Shown: positions 22,701 through 35,495, counted from the stretch's first letter. The stretch: 64,000 bases of DNA from Rhizomys pruinosus (GCA_009823505.1 VZQC01009592.1:147970-211969); one strand, 5' to 3'. Notes: generated by a model from the sequence alone, not told the origin. A program made the numbers and translations.

Positions 22701-25700
22701 TTTACTTAATTTTTCTTTTCCAAGAATAATGTTTTAGATTCTTAAAATCAGGCCAAAGGGAAAGGAGAAGTTGAAAATACAAGCCAGAGTGAGAAAAGGT
22801 AAAAGTGATATAAATCAGACCCCAGAAGGAAGAATTATCCTTGGACATGACAGCGTTTTTTTTATTTACAAGACAGTAGAGGGGGTAGGAAAGGCCTGTA
22901 GTGATTTCAAGACAGTTGGGGTACCTGAAAGTATAATAGAGAGGTTATTGCATAGGGGGTTATATCACTTCCCCTGTCTTAGAACATTGGTGGGCATTGG
23001 ACCCCAGAGGAATAACAGTCAGTATCGCTATGTGGGGATGTTGGCAAGAAGTGAGTGATGAATACAATGAATGATGGGAGACTTCCCCTTAAGAATGAAT
23101 GTATGGATTTGGGATGATTTATATCAGCCTGATATTTCTCATTTTCTACAAAAGGGTCCAATGGCTAGATTCTCATACCAAGGTGATTGTTAGGTCCACT
23201 TGAGGGAGCAAGAGCTGCAGAGGTTATGTGTAAGTGCTTTTCTTATCTACAGTTATTGTTATTATTATTGGGTGTGGGTGCAGGTATGCAATGACCTGTG
23301 TATTATGACATATGTGTGGATATCAGAGGACAAGTTTCAGGAGTGGATTCTCTCCTTCCACAGTAGGTTCCTAAGATTGAACTTAGCTTGTCAGGCTTGC
23401 ATGGCAAGCACTTCTACCCAAGGAACCATATGATAGCTCTGTTTTTATTTTTATTTTTTTTGTCGTTTTTGACAGAGTTTCACTGTGTAACCCTAGCTGG
23501 TCTGGAACTTACTACTGTGTAGACTAGGCTGGCTTTGAATTTCGGGTGAGGCTCCTATCTCTGTCTCCTGAAGACAGAAGGGATTATAGGCCTGAATCAT
23601 TGTGCCCAGCTATTTTCTTTTAATATTTTTCTTTTAAAATATTTATTGCACTTTTATGTACTTCATGAATAGTTCTTAATCAAATTTAGGCCTCGCCCTC
23701 CCCAGTCCATGTCCCCGCATACCCCCTCCCCAACTGGACCTTATGCATTCTGTCATATATGTGAAGTCCTATCCGGTCAAGCATTTGTACCCAGATGTCC
23801 CTTGGTGTAAGTTTATCCACTGGAGTCTAGTCAGCCTATTTAGAGATCTTTTTTTTTTTAATTTAATTTTTATTGATGGTTTGTGCATTTCGTACATCAT
23901 TTTCCAATTCAGATCAGGCATATTTCCCTTTCCCTTCCCCCCCACCCCCACCCCATCCCAGATCATGTATTCTGCCATAAGTGTCCTGCATCTTTCAGGT
24001 TTATTTTTTTTCATTTTTTAGCTATAAGTGATAATCCATGAGTATAAGCATCCTTCGTGCAAAACCAATCTATAGACTGTTGTGCCCAAACCCCCACAGT
24101 CCCACCATTCAGTGGAGGTTGACAGGTTGTTTGTTCAATCAAGTTGATCAAATGAGTGTCCAGACTACATCGCTGTAGTTTCACCGTTCACCCCAATCGC
24201 AGCCTTTACATTCTACCACGCCCCCTCTTCCGCAGATTGTTCCCTAGGCTTAGAAAAGGGGCACAGGTGGATGAGAAGTAAAACTGTCCTCTCTCTCTGG
24301 ACCTGTTGACTTGGATTCTGGTCAATTCTGGCTGTTTCCTTTCATGGGCTGACAGTTTGTTCAGGAGTAACCTTTCGATCCTACTAATGAAGCACAAGCG
24401 ATTAGATATATAGAGATCTTAAGGAAGATCTAATCCCACTCATCCAGCAGCAGTCAGTTGCCAACACTTCCCAGGCTAGGGCCGCCTGGCCACCCATTTC
24501 CCTCACTCCACTCTTGGCCTTTGTCTGATTGAGTCTGAATGGGTCTTGTGCAGGAAGCCACCATTGCCACAAATTCACATGAGCAAGCTTCCGGTGGTTT
24601 GGAAGCCTCTGTTTCCCTATATTCATGGACCAACCCTGGCTCTTATAATCTTTCTGCCCCCTCTTCCACAATGGTCTCTGAGCCATGGGTGGGTGAGGTT
24701 TAACATTTTTAAAATTTTGTTTTTGACTTAGTGTCCCAGACTGTACCCCACGCTAGCCTGGAATTCATTCTGTAGTCTAGATTGGCTTCAAATTCACACA
24801 GTCCTCCTGCCTTAGGCTTCTGAGTGCTGAATCATGGACTTGAGCAATCACGCTCAGTTAATTTTAACATTCAAATGACTATTTATCAAACAAAACAACT
24901 AAGTCTATATAGTCCAAATATACTTTCTGAACAGTCTTGGGGAGGGATGTTACTTGTACTTTTTTGAATTAAAATTTGGACAGCAAGCTTAATTGTTAAA
25001 ATCAAACATTTCCTTGGGACTCTTGTCAGCATTGTTTTCTTAGGTTTTGGAGAAAATCTTTGGGAGTACTGTTTTGATTATTTTTAGAGTTTAAGTGTTA
25101 GGCAGCGTTCTCTTGGGGAATAAGATATAAGGCCTTGTAAACTTGAATGATTCAGTGGTGAATATATACTTAACATTCATTGAAAATTTGAAAGTGTCAG
25201 AACGGTAAAAAAAATCCCACTTAAATTTTATTGCAAAAGTTTATTAGAGAAAATCAAAGGCACATAAAAACTACAAAACCCACTCATCTCTTTTTCCAGA
25301 GAGCACACTGTCAATACTTCAATGTTTCCTTTAATATTTTTTCTATGCTCAGATACAGATTGAGAATCTAAAATGCTTGGTGTTTCCAATTTTAGATATT
25401 TTTGGTTGCAATATTTATGTACACATGAGCTATCATAGCAATGAGACCAAAGTCATGTTTCACATATATACACAGAGCCTGATGCTGATTTTGCATACTG
25501 GTTTTAGTACACTTGTATTTTGACTGTATCACATCAAGCAAGGTCAGGGTAGAATTTTCTATTTAGGGTATAAAGCTGTCCAGCAAATACTTCTGAATTT
25601 TTGAAACAGTGTGAATTCTGGATTTTTGGCTTAGAAAAGTTTAACCTACAGATTTTTTTTCCTTTTTAATTTTTTCTTTGACAAGAAAACAGAAACAGTA

Positions 25701-27033
25701 CAAAATGACATTACAAAACCAAGCAACAAGAACAAAATAAAAGGGGGGGGGGGAATTTCCATTTCTTACTCTGGAATAAAGAATCAATCTGCTGGGCTTG
25801 GTATGTACTTCTCTTTTTTCCCTTCTCTCTCTTTTCTTTCTTCTTTTCCTGCTCTTTCCGAGCTACCAGAGGCTATGTGTTTACTGGCTAGTCCAGGAAG
25901 CCTTGAGTTCTCAGCTGAGGAGTTAATTTGGTGGGGGGGGGGTCTCATCCCTAAACTACCTAATCAATTTCTAGCTCCTATTTAGTTGTGTTACCCTCTG
26001 AAAAGGGTGACCCCAGTCACCAGAAGGGAACCGGGACACCAACAACTCTGATTTCTTCCATGCTGAAAAGGGATGTTGGGTGTGGCAACTGGGGTATTCC
26101 CCATTAAGAGGGTAAATCTAAAAGACCCCTGTGCTGGATAGCTTTAGTGTCAACTTGAAACACCTGGGTTGAGAGAGCCTCAATTAGGGAATTGGCTCCA
26201 TTGGACTGGCCTGTGGCCATGTCTGTGGAGTATTGTCTTGATTGTTGAGTTATGTGGGAGGTCCCAGCCTACTGTGGGTGGTGCCATCCTGTCCAGGTTG
26301 TTCTGTACAGTACAATAAGGCAGGCTGGGCATTGGCCAGGGAAGCAATCCAATAAGCAGCATCCCTCCATGGCCTGTGCTTCAGCTCCTGCCTCCAGGTT
26401 CCTTCCCTGAGTTCCTATGGTGGGCTGCCTCAGTGATGACCTGTGACCCAGGAGATGTGAGCCAAATAAACCCTTTCCTCCCCAAGTCGGAATTGGCCAG
26501 AGTGTTTTGTCACAGCAGTGGAAAAGCAAACAAGAACAACCCCCAAGCATAACTATAGAGAGGAAAAAAGTCCTTGACTGGTGCCCATGAAAGCAAAATG
26601 AAGGCAGGAGTAGTTAGGTACATGATCTAGGCAGGGGACCAGGAGACATAAGAACAGGGTAAATTCCAATGTCCAATTTAAAAGTCCATTAGAATTTCTT
26701 GACCAGAGGTTTCAAAGCATTAATTAACAATAGTGGACTTGTCCTTGGCTGCAGGTGCCCCTACTCTGTTAATCAAGGCCAAGATCTAGGGTTTTTATGC
26801 CTGTTTAACATTATTTCATATAACTTTACACCCAGTATGTGGGGGCACAATTTTTCAGCCTTTAAAAGAAATATATTAGCCAGGCGTGGTCACGAATGCC
26901 TTTAATCCTAGGACTCAGGAGGCATTGGCAGGCGGATCTTTGAGTTCAAGGCCCACCTGGTCTACAGAGCAAGTTCCAGGACAGCTGGGCTACAGGGAGA
27001 CCCTATCTCTAAAAAGACATACATACAAACATA

Positions 27034-27080
<47 letters not shown>

Positions 27081-27476
27081 GGACTATTTATCTTTTGGTT
27101 ATACTTTCTTTTGGGGTGCTTAAGTCCACACAATTAGCCCAGATTAACCAAACTTTGTTTTCTCAAGGTCACTGAGGTTCTGTTCTTCAGGGGGCACTCA
27201 AGTTTTTTTGGGGGGTGGGGTGGGGAGAGGAGTGCCTGGCTCCTTCTGGCCATTCGTATCCAGTTCCATCTACCGAGAACAAGGCCAGGTCTTGCTAGAC
27301 TGGGCTTCTCTTTGGAGCACAAGGTGACTTTCCTCTATATTGAGCTTCCTTTTTATAGACTGGACACTGGCTAGGGTTCTGTAGGTGCATCTCCAAGACC
27401 TCCTTGTACAGGAAGTCTGGTGACTCACAATCGCAGAACATTTTAAGAGATACCCCCATACAAAATCCCCTGGGAC
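19749..27476 (+). repeat. Copy 2 of the ~7.8 kb direct duplication (probable assembly artefact)
   Basis: Starts right after the N and repeats 11832-19747 in order. The first 400 bases are clean. Indels are dense at about 20150-22500 and reduced after about 24800. B1 at 20153-20310, L1 ORF2 end at 20590-21770, CT tract at 21840-22003, B3 and B1 at 23240-23615, L1 3' end at 23845-24710, B1 at 24715-24850, RMER1-like at 26130-26545, B1 at 26872-27018 and (AC)n at 27020-27075 correspond one to one with copy 1. Confidence 0.9.
26872..27075 (+). repeat. B1 SINE with (CA)n tail
   Basis: GCCAGGCGTGGTCACGAATG, TTTGAGTTCAAGGCCCACC, CAGGGAGACCCTATCTCTAA, then (CATA)/(CA)n to about 27077. Confidence 0.85.
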
Positions 27477-28440
27477 CAGTTCACTTCAGAGAGCAAGGAA
27501 CAGAATTGTCCTTTAAATCCCTTAGCCAAATTGGTATGGGCCTTAGGTATGGGCATTAAGCATCCAAATAAAGTTAAGTTACACCAGTCTGGTATTTTAA
27601 TTACAATTATTGTATCATATTTAGATAAAGCTTGGAGAAAAGCCTAAGAAGCCTTGCATAAACATTGACTGGAAAAAAATTTAATGCCATAGGATAAGCA
27701 GGCAAAGCCAATAAGAGAAATTTAAACAATTTTAGGTGTATCATAAGTATAAATGATTTACTACAAACATAGTCTCTTTACTTTTCCCAAACCCCATAGC
27801 CTGGTTTGTAGTTTTCCAATAACAGGGAACATACCTGCTGACCAAAATTAAGCTAAAAAGTTTACCAAGTCCATCCAAACTGTCTCCTTCTGGGGTGCAT
27901 GCCACTAGTTCAGGGAAGTAAACCTAGCTTTTCTTGATTCAAGTTATCTTGAAATGGACGGAACAGATGTCAGAAGTTAACCCTTGCATAATAGACAGAG
28001 ACCAAAAAATATCTTTCAGTAGTCAAAGGTAACCCATTGTCTATGCCCCTTTAATCTGAATCTACAACTGGAAGTCCAGTATAAGCCAGGAATGGACTGA
28101 AAACCAATGACAACCCTGAGTGGTTATAATCACCTTTAGACCATTAGTAAACTGGCTCTAATGTTCTATATCATTCCACTCTAGAAACATTTAACCACTT
28201 CAATCCAGTATACGTATCTTATTTTCTACTAAACTTTGCAGTATTTATTTCCATCCTGCCGAATGGGGCAGTTCCCCCAAACACATTACCCCAAAATTAA
28301 AACCTTAAAGTCACCCTACAAGTCCCGGGGCCGGCTCTGGCCAACCACATATTTCCAGATATTCAGAAATGTACCACACACACCTAGCAAAAAGCCTGTC
28401 TATTCACCCCAAAGATGTTCCACTTAGTGATCAAATACTC
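27083..28440 (-). repeat. Unclassified interspersed repeat, about 1.36 kb
   Basis: Its first 180 bases recur at 3271-3448 (GGTTATACTTTC, AGCCCAGATTAACCAA, TGGCTCCTT, CCAGTTCCAT), and in the corrupted copy at about 19370-19747. It is therefore a dispersed repeat and not unique intron. Recurring copies start at the same base next to simple repeats, as expected if this side is the 3' end of a minus-strand retroelement. No open frame longer than about 60 codons. I cannot assign it to a family. It could be the 3' region of the L1 that follows at 28440-30340, or an LTR-type element. Confidence 0.4.
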
Positions 28441-29196
28441 CACAAACACAACGCAACCAAAGGCCTTGAATTCTATTTTATCTAGTATTAGCATAGTGAC
28501 TCCTCCTCCTTTCTTAAGTGCCATTTACTTGTATTATTTTTTACCCTCCTTTCACTTGGGATACTATCTTTCACTTGGGATACTATCTATCTTTTAAGGT
28601 GAGGTAAGTTTCTCGGAGACAAGAAAAAAAAATGGGTTTTGTTCTTAATCCATTCTGCTGGTTTGTGTCTTAATTTGAGAATTGATTCCATTGATATTTA
28701 AAACTGTTGAGAGAATTAAATTGCTTCCAATCGTTTTGATTTCTAATACATTCTTACCCTAGGTTTTAATTTCCATAGTGGTAATATCATTTTTGTTTGC
28801 TGGTGTTGATTGGTTATAGTCATACCTTCCCTCCACTCTTTGTATTGCTTGAAGTGTTCTCTGCAGGTATAGCTTATTGGAGAGGAATTCTTTCAACTTA
28901 TATCATGGAACATTTTCCTTTCTCCTTCAATTATAATAGACATTTTTGCTGGATAAAATACTCTGGGTTCAAATCTATAGTCTTTTAGAACCGGGAGTAT
29001 TTTAGACCCAGGCTCTTCTGGCTTTCATTGTCTGCATTGAGAAGTCAGCTGTAATTCTGATAGGTTTTCCTTTGTAGGTAAATTGTTTTTCTTTTGCTTT
29101 GAACAGCTAGTGTTTTTACTAAGATATGGCGTGGAGAATTTCTTTTCTGGTTCTGTCTGTTCGGAGTTCTATATGCTTCTATTTTTTTTTTTTTTG

Positions 29197-29197
29197 N
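29197..29197. other. Single N after a poly-T run: contig join
   Basis: The N follows about 14 T and a G. Unlike the other two Ns, no duplicated flank is evident. Confidence 0.85.
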
Positions 29198-29404
29198 GCT
29201 CTGTTGGCCTCCCCTTTAAAAGGTTCTCTTTTAGACTCTTTCAGGCCTGCAGTCAGATTGACAAGACTGTATGCCAGACAGACAGTCATAATTGGGCACT
29301 AAGTCTGGCTGTCAGCATTGCTGGCTTTTTGTTTGTTTTTCTTTTTAATAAATTTGGATGATTAACATTTGACTTTGGCTGTGGGGTATTTCCTGATTTT
29401 CTAA

Positions 29405-29540
29405 AAGCTCCACAAAACCTTTAATCCCAGCCCTGGGGAGGCAGAGGCAGGTTGATTTCTGTGAGATCCAGGCCCACCTGGTCTATATAGTGACCACCTG
29501 GATCTATAGGCCGAACCTGTCTCAACAAACAAAACAACAA
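29405..29540 (+). repeat. Degenerate B1 SINE
   Basis: CCTTTAATCCCAGCCCTGGG, GAGGCAGAGGCAGGTTGATT, CCTGTCTCAACAAAC. Confidence 0.75.
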
Positions 29541-29705
29541 AAACAAAAGATCTTTATTCCCTCCCATGGTGTCTACTTTTAATTGTCATTAGCCTGTCAA
29601 AGGTCAGCATTGAATGTGTAGTTTTTCAATTGCTATATCATCCCCTCCTTTTAGCGCATGCCTCAACTGCAGCATGTTCACAGGGTATCAGAACCATCCC
29701 CAAAT

Positions 29706-29810
29706 GTGCTGAGGGAGTGCTCATCATTATCTACACATACTGTGCTCTCACACAAAGGTGCTGGGGAAGTGCTCATTATCTACACATACTGTACTCTCAC
29801 ACAAAGGTGG
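29706..29810. repeat. Imperfect tandem duplication of about 50 bp
   Basis: GTGCTGAGGGAGTGCTCAT... CTCACACAAAG is followed at once by GTGCTGGGGAAGTGCTCAT... CTCACACAAAG. The second unit lacks three bases. Confidence 0.8.
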
Positions 29811-29896
29811 ACCCTGATGAGTGTTTGGTAAGAGAATGGATGAAATGTCATTGGCTAATGTAATAGGATCTATTTCTAACTATAAAAAGTATATTC

Positions 29897-30058
29897 TGTT
29901 GGGCATGGTGGCACACGCCTTTAATCCTAGCACTTGTGAAGCAGAGGCAGGCAGATCTCTGTGAGTTCAAGGCCAGCCTGATCTACAGAGTGACTTCCAG
30001 GACAGTCAGAGCTACAGGGAGACCCTGTCTTGAAAAGACCAAAAAAAAAAAAAGAAAA
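29897..30058 (+). repeat. B1 SINE
   Basis: TTGGGCATGGTGGCACACGC, GTGAGTTCAAGGCCAGCCTG, GGAGACCCTGTCTTGAAAAG, A-rich tail. Confidence 0.9.
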
Positions 30059-30499
30059 AAAATTTCTCCCATCCTTTCCAAATTGTTGTGGAATGTTGCA
30101 TTTCTTTTTTTCATTTCAACTTGAATTTTCTTCAATGTTTCTATATCTTTTGTAATCGCATTCCGAAATTTATCATTGTCCTCTTTCAATTTATCCTTGT
30201 CTGCTTTTCGATCCCGGACTTCCTTTTTTTCTTAAATTCCTTCAACTCCTTAATTTCTCTAATCATATTCATCATTGTTCTTTCAAGCTCTATATCCTTA
30301 GTTATATCCAAGGGGTCTTCATTAGAGGGTGCTTGAATAGGGGTATTCAAATATTGGTGTTACCTGAGTCTTTCTTTCCTTGAGCTTTAGGCTTAACCCA
30401 CATAATTTTTAAAAATTAGAATCATGGTATGTATAATATTTGTGACTTGCTTATTTTTACTTATTCTGTTGAATGGTTTCCTATTTTCTCATACAGGTG

Positions 30500-30537
30500 T
30501 TTGTGTTCCTGTGTATGGGTGTGTGTATGGGGTATAG

Positions 30538-30581
<44 letters not shown>

Positions 30582-30837
30582 TCCCAAAGTTTGAGGTCAG
30601 AAATTTTCTATTGCTCTCCTCTTTAGTTACTGGGGCAGGATCCCTCAGTTGAACCCAGAGCTGACCCATATAGCTAGTTTGCCTTACCATCTTGCTCCCC
30701 AGATCACCTGTCTCAGCTTTAGGGATTCTGGAGTTATAGGTGGGAACATGTTCTTCCTACATTTTCATGGGAATTCAAACTCTGATTGTCATACTTGTGT
30801 GGCAAGTGCTTTAACCAATGTGCTGTCTCCCCAGCCT
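30500..30837 (-). repeat. B4-type SINE with (TG)n tract, minus strand
   Basis: A (TG)n run of about 40 bases at 30541-30580, then a body with the order of an inverted B4 (CTCAGTTGAACCCAGAGCTG, CAAGTGCTTTAACCAATGTG, CTGTCTCCCCAGCC). Confidence 0.65.
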
Positions 30838-31594
30838 AGAGCTTTAGTTTTCAATAAGTAATCTCAAAATAGGATTTTTTGTGATTATGAAAATGCTATT
30901 ATTGTGATATATTTACTATCCTTCATGCTTTGGATTCATTTACTTTATCTTTTTTTCCATTGTAAAGAATATTGCTTGAACATATTTGTAATACATCTTT
31001 TATTTGCCAAATTTCTATTTGGGGAAAGGAGTAGATTCCTAGAAAGGGAACTAACTACTGAGTTGAAATGAATGAACTTTTCAAAGCTCTTGCTATGCAC
31101 ATAATACCAATTGCCAGAAATAGATGAAAGTATTTCCTACTTTGTTTTATTTACATTGCCTACAGTTAGTAATAAAATTATACTTGCAAATTAGAAAAGA
31201 CAAATAGAATTTTAAAATTATAGATAGGAAAAGGTGGTGATTTTCTGTTTTGTCAATAATTTGTTCAGTTGCTGTTAATAGAAAAGACAGTGGCATCTGG
31301 GCCTGTCTAGTTTGTTTGATAAATGTGACAGGATTTTTTTTGATGAATATTATTGCTCACAGAGGAAACTACATTGCCAAAGGATTTTTGGAATCTGAAA
31401 AGAAATCTTAATTAAAAACAAGTATTTAGCAGCTTTCTCTAGCACTGAAGATAGTATTTGGCACATAGAAGTTACTAACTCTTGTTCAATGAGTGGATGA
31501 ACAAGGAGGGAAAAATTCACAGGCAATTTGAAGACAAAATAGTTTGCTGAGTACATAAGGAGTTATGGTTTGTTGCACCCAGAACAGAACTTCA
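30838..31594. other. Intron 1 sequence, no element recognised
   Basis: AT-rich, no SINE or L1 signature. Confidence 0.45.
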
Positions 31595-31684
31595 GATTAC
31601 TATTTATTTTTAATTTTTTTAATTTATTTTTTTATGTGTATGAGTGTAGTGTCTGCACGTAGGTTGGTGCACCCGTGTTGTGCA
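31595..31684 (-). repeat. Truncated B2 SINE tail, minus strand
   Basis: T-rich run, then TATGTGTATGAGTGTAGTGT and GGTTGGTGCACCCGTGTTG, the inverted 3' half of a B2. The head is missing. Confidence 0.75.
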
Positions 31685-31878
31685 GTTTTTATTAGGAAAA
31701 TGTTTCATATAGAATAATAAGTAAAAGGTAGGATGCTAAAATACATTTGCACATGAAAAAGTATACCAAGATGTATGTTACTGCTGGGTAATGAACTTAC
31801 TGTGTTAATCTTCACTTCTTTCTTAATCCAACATCTTTATACTGAGCCTGTATAACATTAACTTTTAAAAGTCATTTG

Positions 31879-32100
31879 TGGGGCTGGAGAGATGGCCTAG
31901 TGGTTAAGAGCGCTGACTGCTCTTGCAGAGTACCCGGGTTTGATTCCCAGCATCCACATGGCGGCTGAGAACTGTTTGTAACTCCAATTCCAGGAGAACT
32001 CCAGTTCCAGGGGAATCAAACACCCTCTTCTGACCTCTGCAGCATTGCATGACACGGGTGCACAAACCTACATACAGACAGTACATTCATACACATAAAA

Positions 32101-32147
<47 letters not shown>

Positions 32148-32165
32148 AATTAAAAAAATAAAAGA
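31879..32165 (+). repeat. B2 SINE with long (AAAT)n tail
   Basis: Head GGGGCTGGAGAGATGGCCTA. The middle carries the 17-bp duplicated AACTCC unit. Ends in CATTCATACACATAAAATAA and about 50 bases of AAAT repeats. AAAGTCATT flanks both sides as a short direct repeat. Confidence 0.92.
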
Positions 32166-32464
32166 TATTTTTTTTAAAGTCATTCACATATAACAGCTAC
32201 TTCTTGAACTTCTGTCTACTTTGTTGGTGCTTTCTCCACCTTGAAATGGGTCCCCTTCTTTAATATTAGCAATAACTGCCATCTATTGAGCATATTTGTA
32301 TGCTAAAGTTTCTCTTTTGATTATCATATTTTGGCTGTAGCTCCATTTTAAAAAATGGGAACCAAGAGAAATGATTTGCTTAAGATAATACAACTAGCAA
32401 ATTACAGAATAGGAACTTAAGCCTAGTCCAGAGCTTGCTCATAACCACTATGTTACACAGGATT

Positions 32465-32592
32465 TTGTTGTTTTGAGACAGGCCCTCAAGCTGGCCTAGA
32501 ACTTTTTATGTAGCTAAAGAAGACCTTAAACTCCTGATTCTTCTGCCTCCCTCCCAAGTGCTGGGATTACAGGTGCATTTCACCATTCCTAC
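32465..32592 (-). repeat. B1 SINE, minus strand
   Basis: TTGTTTTGAGACAGGCCCTC, CAAGTGCTGGGATTACAGGT. Old. Confidence 0.7.
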
Positions 32593-32963
32593 TTTGTTTA
32601 GTTTGTGCTTTATGGATATAAATTCTATTTTCTTAATTTAATTATTTTTCTCTTAAAACATTTGATTTTAAAAATTCCTGACTGCTCTGAAAATAGTTAA
32701 TATCAATCATGAACCCCATGTACTTAGCTTTAGTGATACATTTAACCCATTCAACCACATCCTTATTAATTTGAGGCAAATCACAGATGAATTTTATTCT
32801 TAAGTACCTTAGTATATTTCTTCACAAAGGTAAAGGAGTTAAAAAAAAGCCATACTACCATCATACCTAAAAAGACATTACTCACAATTATCCTATGTTC
32901 TGTTACTATCCTCAAGTTGTGTGGGTTCTGTGATTCCTGATGAGATTTCTTTTGTGTTTTTGA

Positions 32964-33206
<243 letters not shown>

Positions 33207-33251
33207 TAACATCATTAAGTATATATCTAAAAATATAAATTCCTCTTTCAA

Positions 33252-33405
33252 AATTTTTGGGCCAGTGTGGTGGCACATGCCATTAATTCCAGCACTTGGA
33301 ACACAGATACAGGTGATCTCTGTGAGATTGAGGTCAGTCTGGTCTACATAGTTAGCTCCAGGCCAGCTGGGGCTACAGGGAGACCCTGTCTCAAAACAAA
33401 ATATT
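33252..33405 (+). repeat. B1 SINE
   Basis: GGCCAGTGTGGTGGCACATG, TAGCTCCAGGCCAGCTGGGG, GGAGACCCTGTCTCAAAAC. Confidence 0.88.
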
Positions 33406-33690
33406 AATCTCTACCTCAGACAGCTTTTTATTTTTTGTTTACATATACCAGTCACCTTTTATTGATAATAGTTCTCAATCAGGAATAAAAATTCAGCTTT
33501 AATTTTAAGATTCTTCACAGAAGGGAGCAGTGCAGTTCAGAGTGCAGAGTGCCCTCCATACTGGCCCCTCTTTATTGGTTCTTGCATGTTATTCATATTT
33601 GAGTTCCTTATAAGAAATGCCACAGCTGAAAAGCACTTGGGCTCCCAGCACCACGTTAACCTGACAGGATACTCTTTCCTAGTGTTTATG

Positions 33691-33920
33691 TACTTTTTAA
33701 ATTATTTATTTATTTATTTATGTGTATGAATGTACTGTGTGCATGTAGGTTTGTGCACCTATGTCGTGTAATGCCGCGGAGGTCAGAAGAGGGTGTCAGA
33801 TTCCCCTGGAACTGGAGTTAAAGATGGTTCTCAGCCACCACGTGGGTGCTGGGAATCAAACCCAGGTCCTCTGCAAGAGCAGTCGGCGCTCTTAACCACT
33901 GAGCCATCTCTCCAGCCCCG
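33691..33920 (-). repeat. B2 SINE, minus strand, older subfamily
   Basis: (TTTA)n tail, TATGTGTATGAATGTACTGT, and a single AACTGGAGTTAAAGATGG segment without the 17-bp duplication. Ends CATCTCTCCAGCCCC. Confidence 0.92.
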
Positions 33921-34169
33921 TGTACTTCTTGTAATACTGGTCATAACCAATCTGAAATGGCCTTTGGGGGTAAAGTCCTACATCAATATCCAGCCTGGCA
34001 GCTTTCCCAGTTTAACACCCATGAGTATCTTCTCCTTTAGTGGTATGATTTACCCTATCTAGGAGTCCTGGAGAAGTGATTTTTTTTTTTTTTGTATTCC
34101 ATGGCATCATGTTGGAAACTTAAAAAGTAGATCAAATATACATTATATGTGTTTTGCTGTCTTTAGATT

Positions 34170-34357
34170 TTTTGGTTTGGGTTTTTTGTTGTCATTGTTG
34201 TTGCTTTTGTTTGTTTTGAAGTGGTTTCTCCATGTAGCCACAGCTGTTCTGGGTCTCAGTGTGTACACCAGGCTGGCCTCAATTTCACAGAGATTTCACC
34301 TGCCTCTGCTTCCTGAGTGCTGGCATTAAAGGCAGGCATCACCACACCTGGCCTTGT
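34170..34357 (-). repeat. B1 SINE, minus strand
   Basis: GTTTTGAAGTGGTTTCTCCA, ACCAGGCTGGCCTCAATTTC, TGGCATTAAAGGCAGGCATC. Confidence 0.82.
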
Positions 34358-34739
34358 AATTCTATGTTTGAAGTACTTTTCAGGTTCCTGGTGCTACAGA
34401 TACTCTTTGTAGGTTTTCCTTTATTAAGTAATCAATACTTTTCTTGGACTCATCCATAGAAAAGTTATTCTCCCTACTTCATAATAAGGAGCATCCATGT
34501 CCTTAGAAGACACCTATCAGGGTCCTGTTGGCTATTTAATACCATAAATTATTATAAGCATATAGTTTTAGTCTTATCAGAAGCATACTATAGTTTGTCA
34601 TTTTATATGGTTTTGCATGTAGATTTTTTTTCTCCCACACTTTTCTTTTTTCTCATGGTGTATATAATATGTAAAATGGCTTCGTTGCAAGTTGCTTTTA
34701 AATGCTGTCTTAATGAATGTGATGAATCACAAAATTTGC

Positions 34740-34972
34740 ATTTTTTTAGTATTTTGTTTTAATTTTTATATGTATGAGAATATTGCCTGCACATAGGTAG
34801 GCGCACTCACATCATGCAGTGCTCAAGGAGGTCAAAAAAGGACATAGGATCCCCTAGAACTGGAGTTACAGATGGTTGTTAGCTTTGAGTCATGTGGTTT
34901 CTGGGAATCAAACCCAGGTCCTCTACAAGAGCAGCAAGTGTTCTAATCCACTTGGCCATCTCTCCAGCCCAA
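34740..34972 (-). repeat. B2/B3 SINE, minus strand
   Basis: TATATGTATGAGAATATTGC, GGGAATCAAACCCAGGTCCT, CTTGGCCATCTCTCCAGCCC. Confidence 0.88.
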
Positions 34973-35495
34973 AATGTACATTTTTTGTAGCATCCATTTT
35001 CTCATTGTAAAAGGAAATAATAAAGAGGTTTCCCTTTCATACAGTACATGTTTTATTCAAGAGTAACTTGAATACCTGCTATTTTTGAAAGCCATCTAAA
35101 TATGGGAAGTGGTATTCAACAACAGAGTCAAATACTATTTAAAAAATTTTTTGAAACTGTCAAATAGCACAGAATGGTATCAATTAAAAGTCTCAAAGTC
35201 CCATTCCAGCCTGGTTACTACTGTGAAGAGTTTATACAGATTCAGATAATACGTGCGTATACAAATAGGATCATACTTTGTTTAATGTTTGTCTATATGA
35301 TTTTTTTAAACTAATATTTCTTCAGAGCTGCATTCTTCATGATGTTTTCTAAGTTAGCTTCATGGTTTGTCTTTTGAACTGTAAACAGTGCTACCTCAAA
35401 TTATGTTTTAAACAGGGAAAATAATTCACAACCCCTACGTTTTAATTTTTGTGGTATTTTAACTTCTGTGCTACATATACCTATAAATATGATTT
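34973..35495. other. Intron 2 sequence, no element recognised
   Basis: AT-rich. No SINE or L1 signature seen. Confidence 0.45.

Larger units (their letters stand above)
28440..30340 (-). mobile_element. L1 remnant, ORF1 and ORF1/ORF2 junction region, minus strand, with two B1 insertions
   Basis: 28560-29160 read in antisense resembles the L1 region around the ORF1 C-terminal domain (GGTAAGTTT..., GAGAAGTCAGCTGTAATTCT, GATAGGTTTTCCTTTGTAGG). 30060-30340 encodes on the minus strand a coiled-coil stretch typical of L1 ORF1 (DIETLKKIQVEMKKRNATF). The order fits one inverted L1. It is broken by B1s at about 29405-29540 and 29897-30055 and by the contig join at 29197. No intact frame survives. Confidence 0.6.

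Noticed and set aside
11832..27476. A biological segmental duplication or transposon pair
   Set aside because: The single N at the boundary, the indel-dominated differences, and the same pattern at 53498 favour an assembly error.
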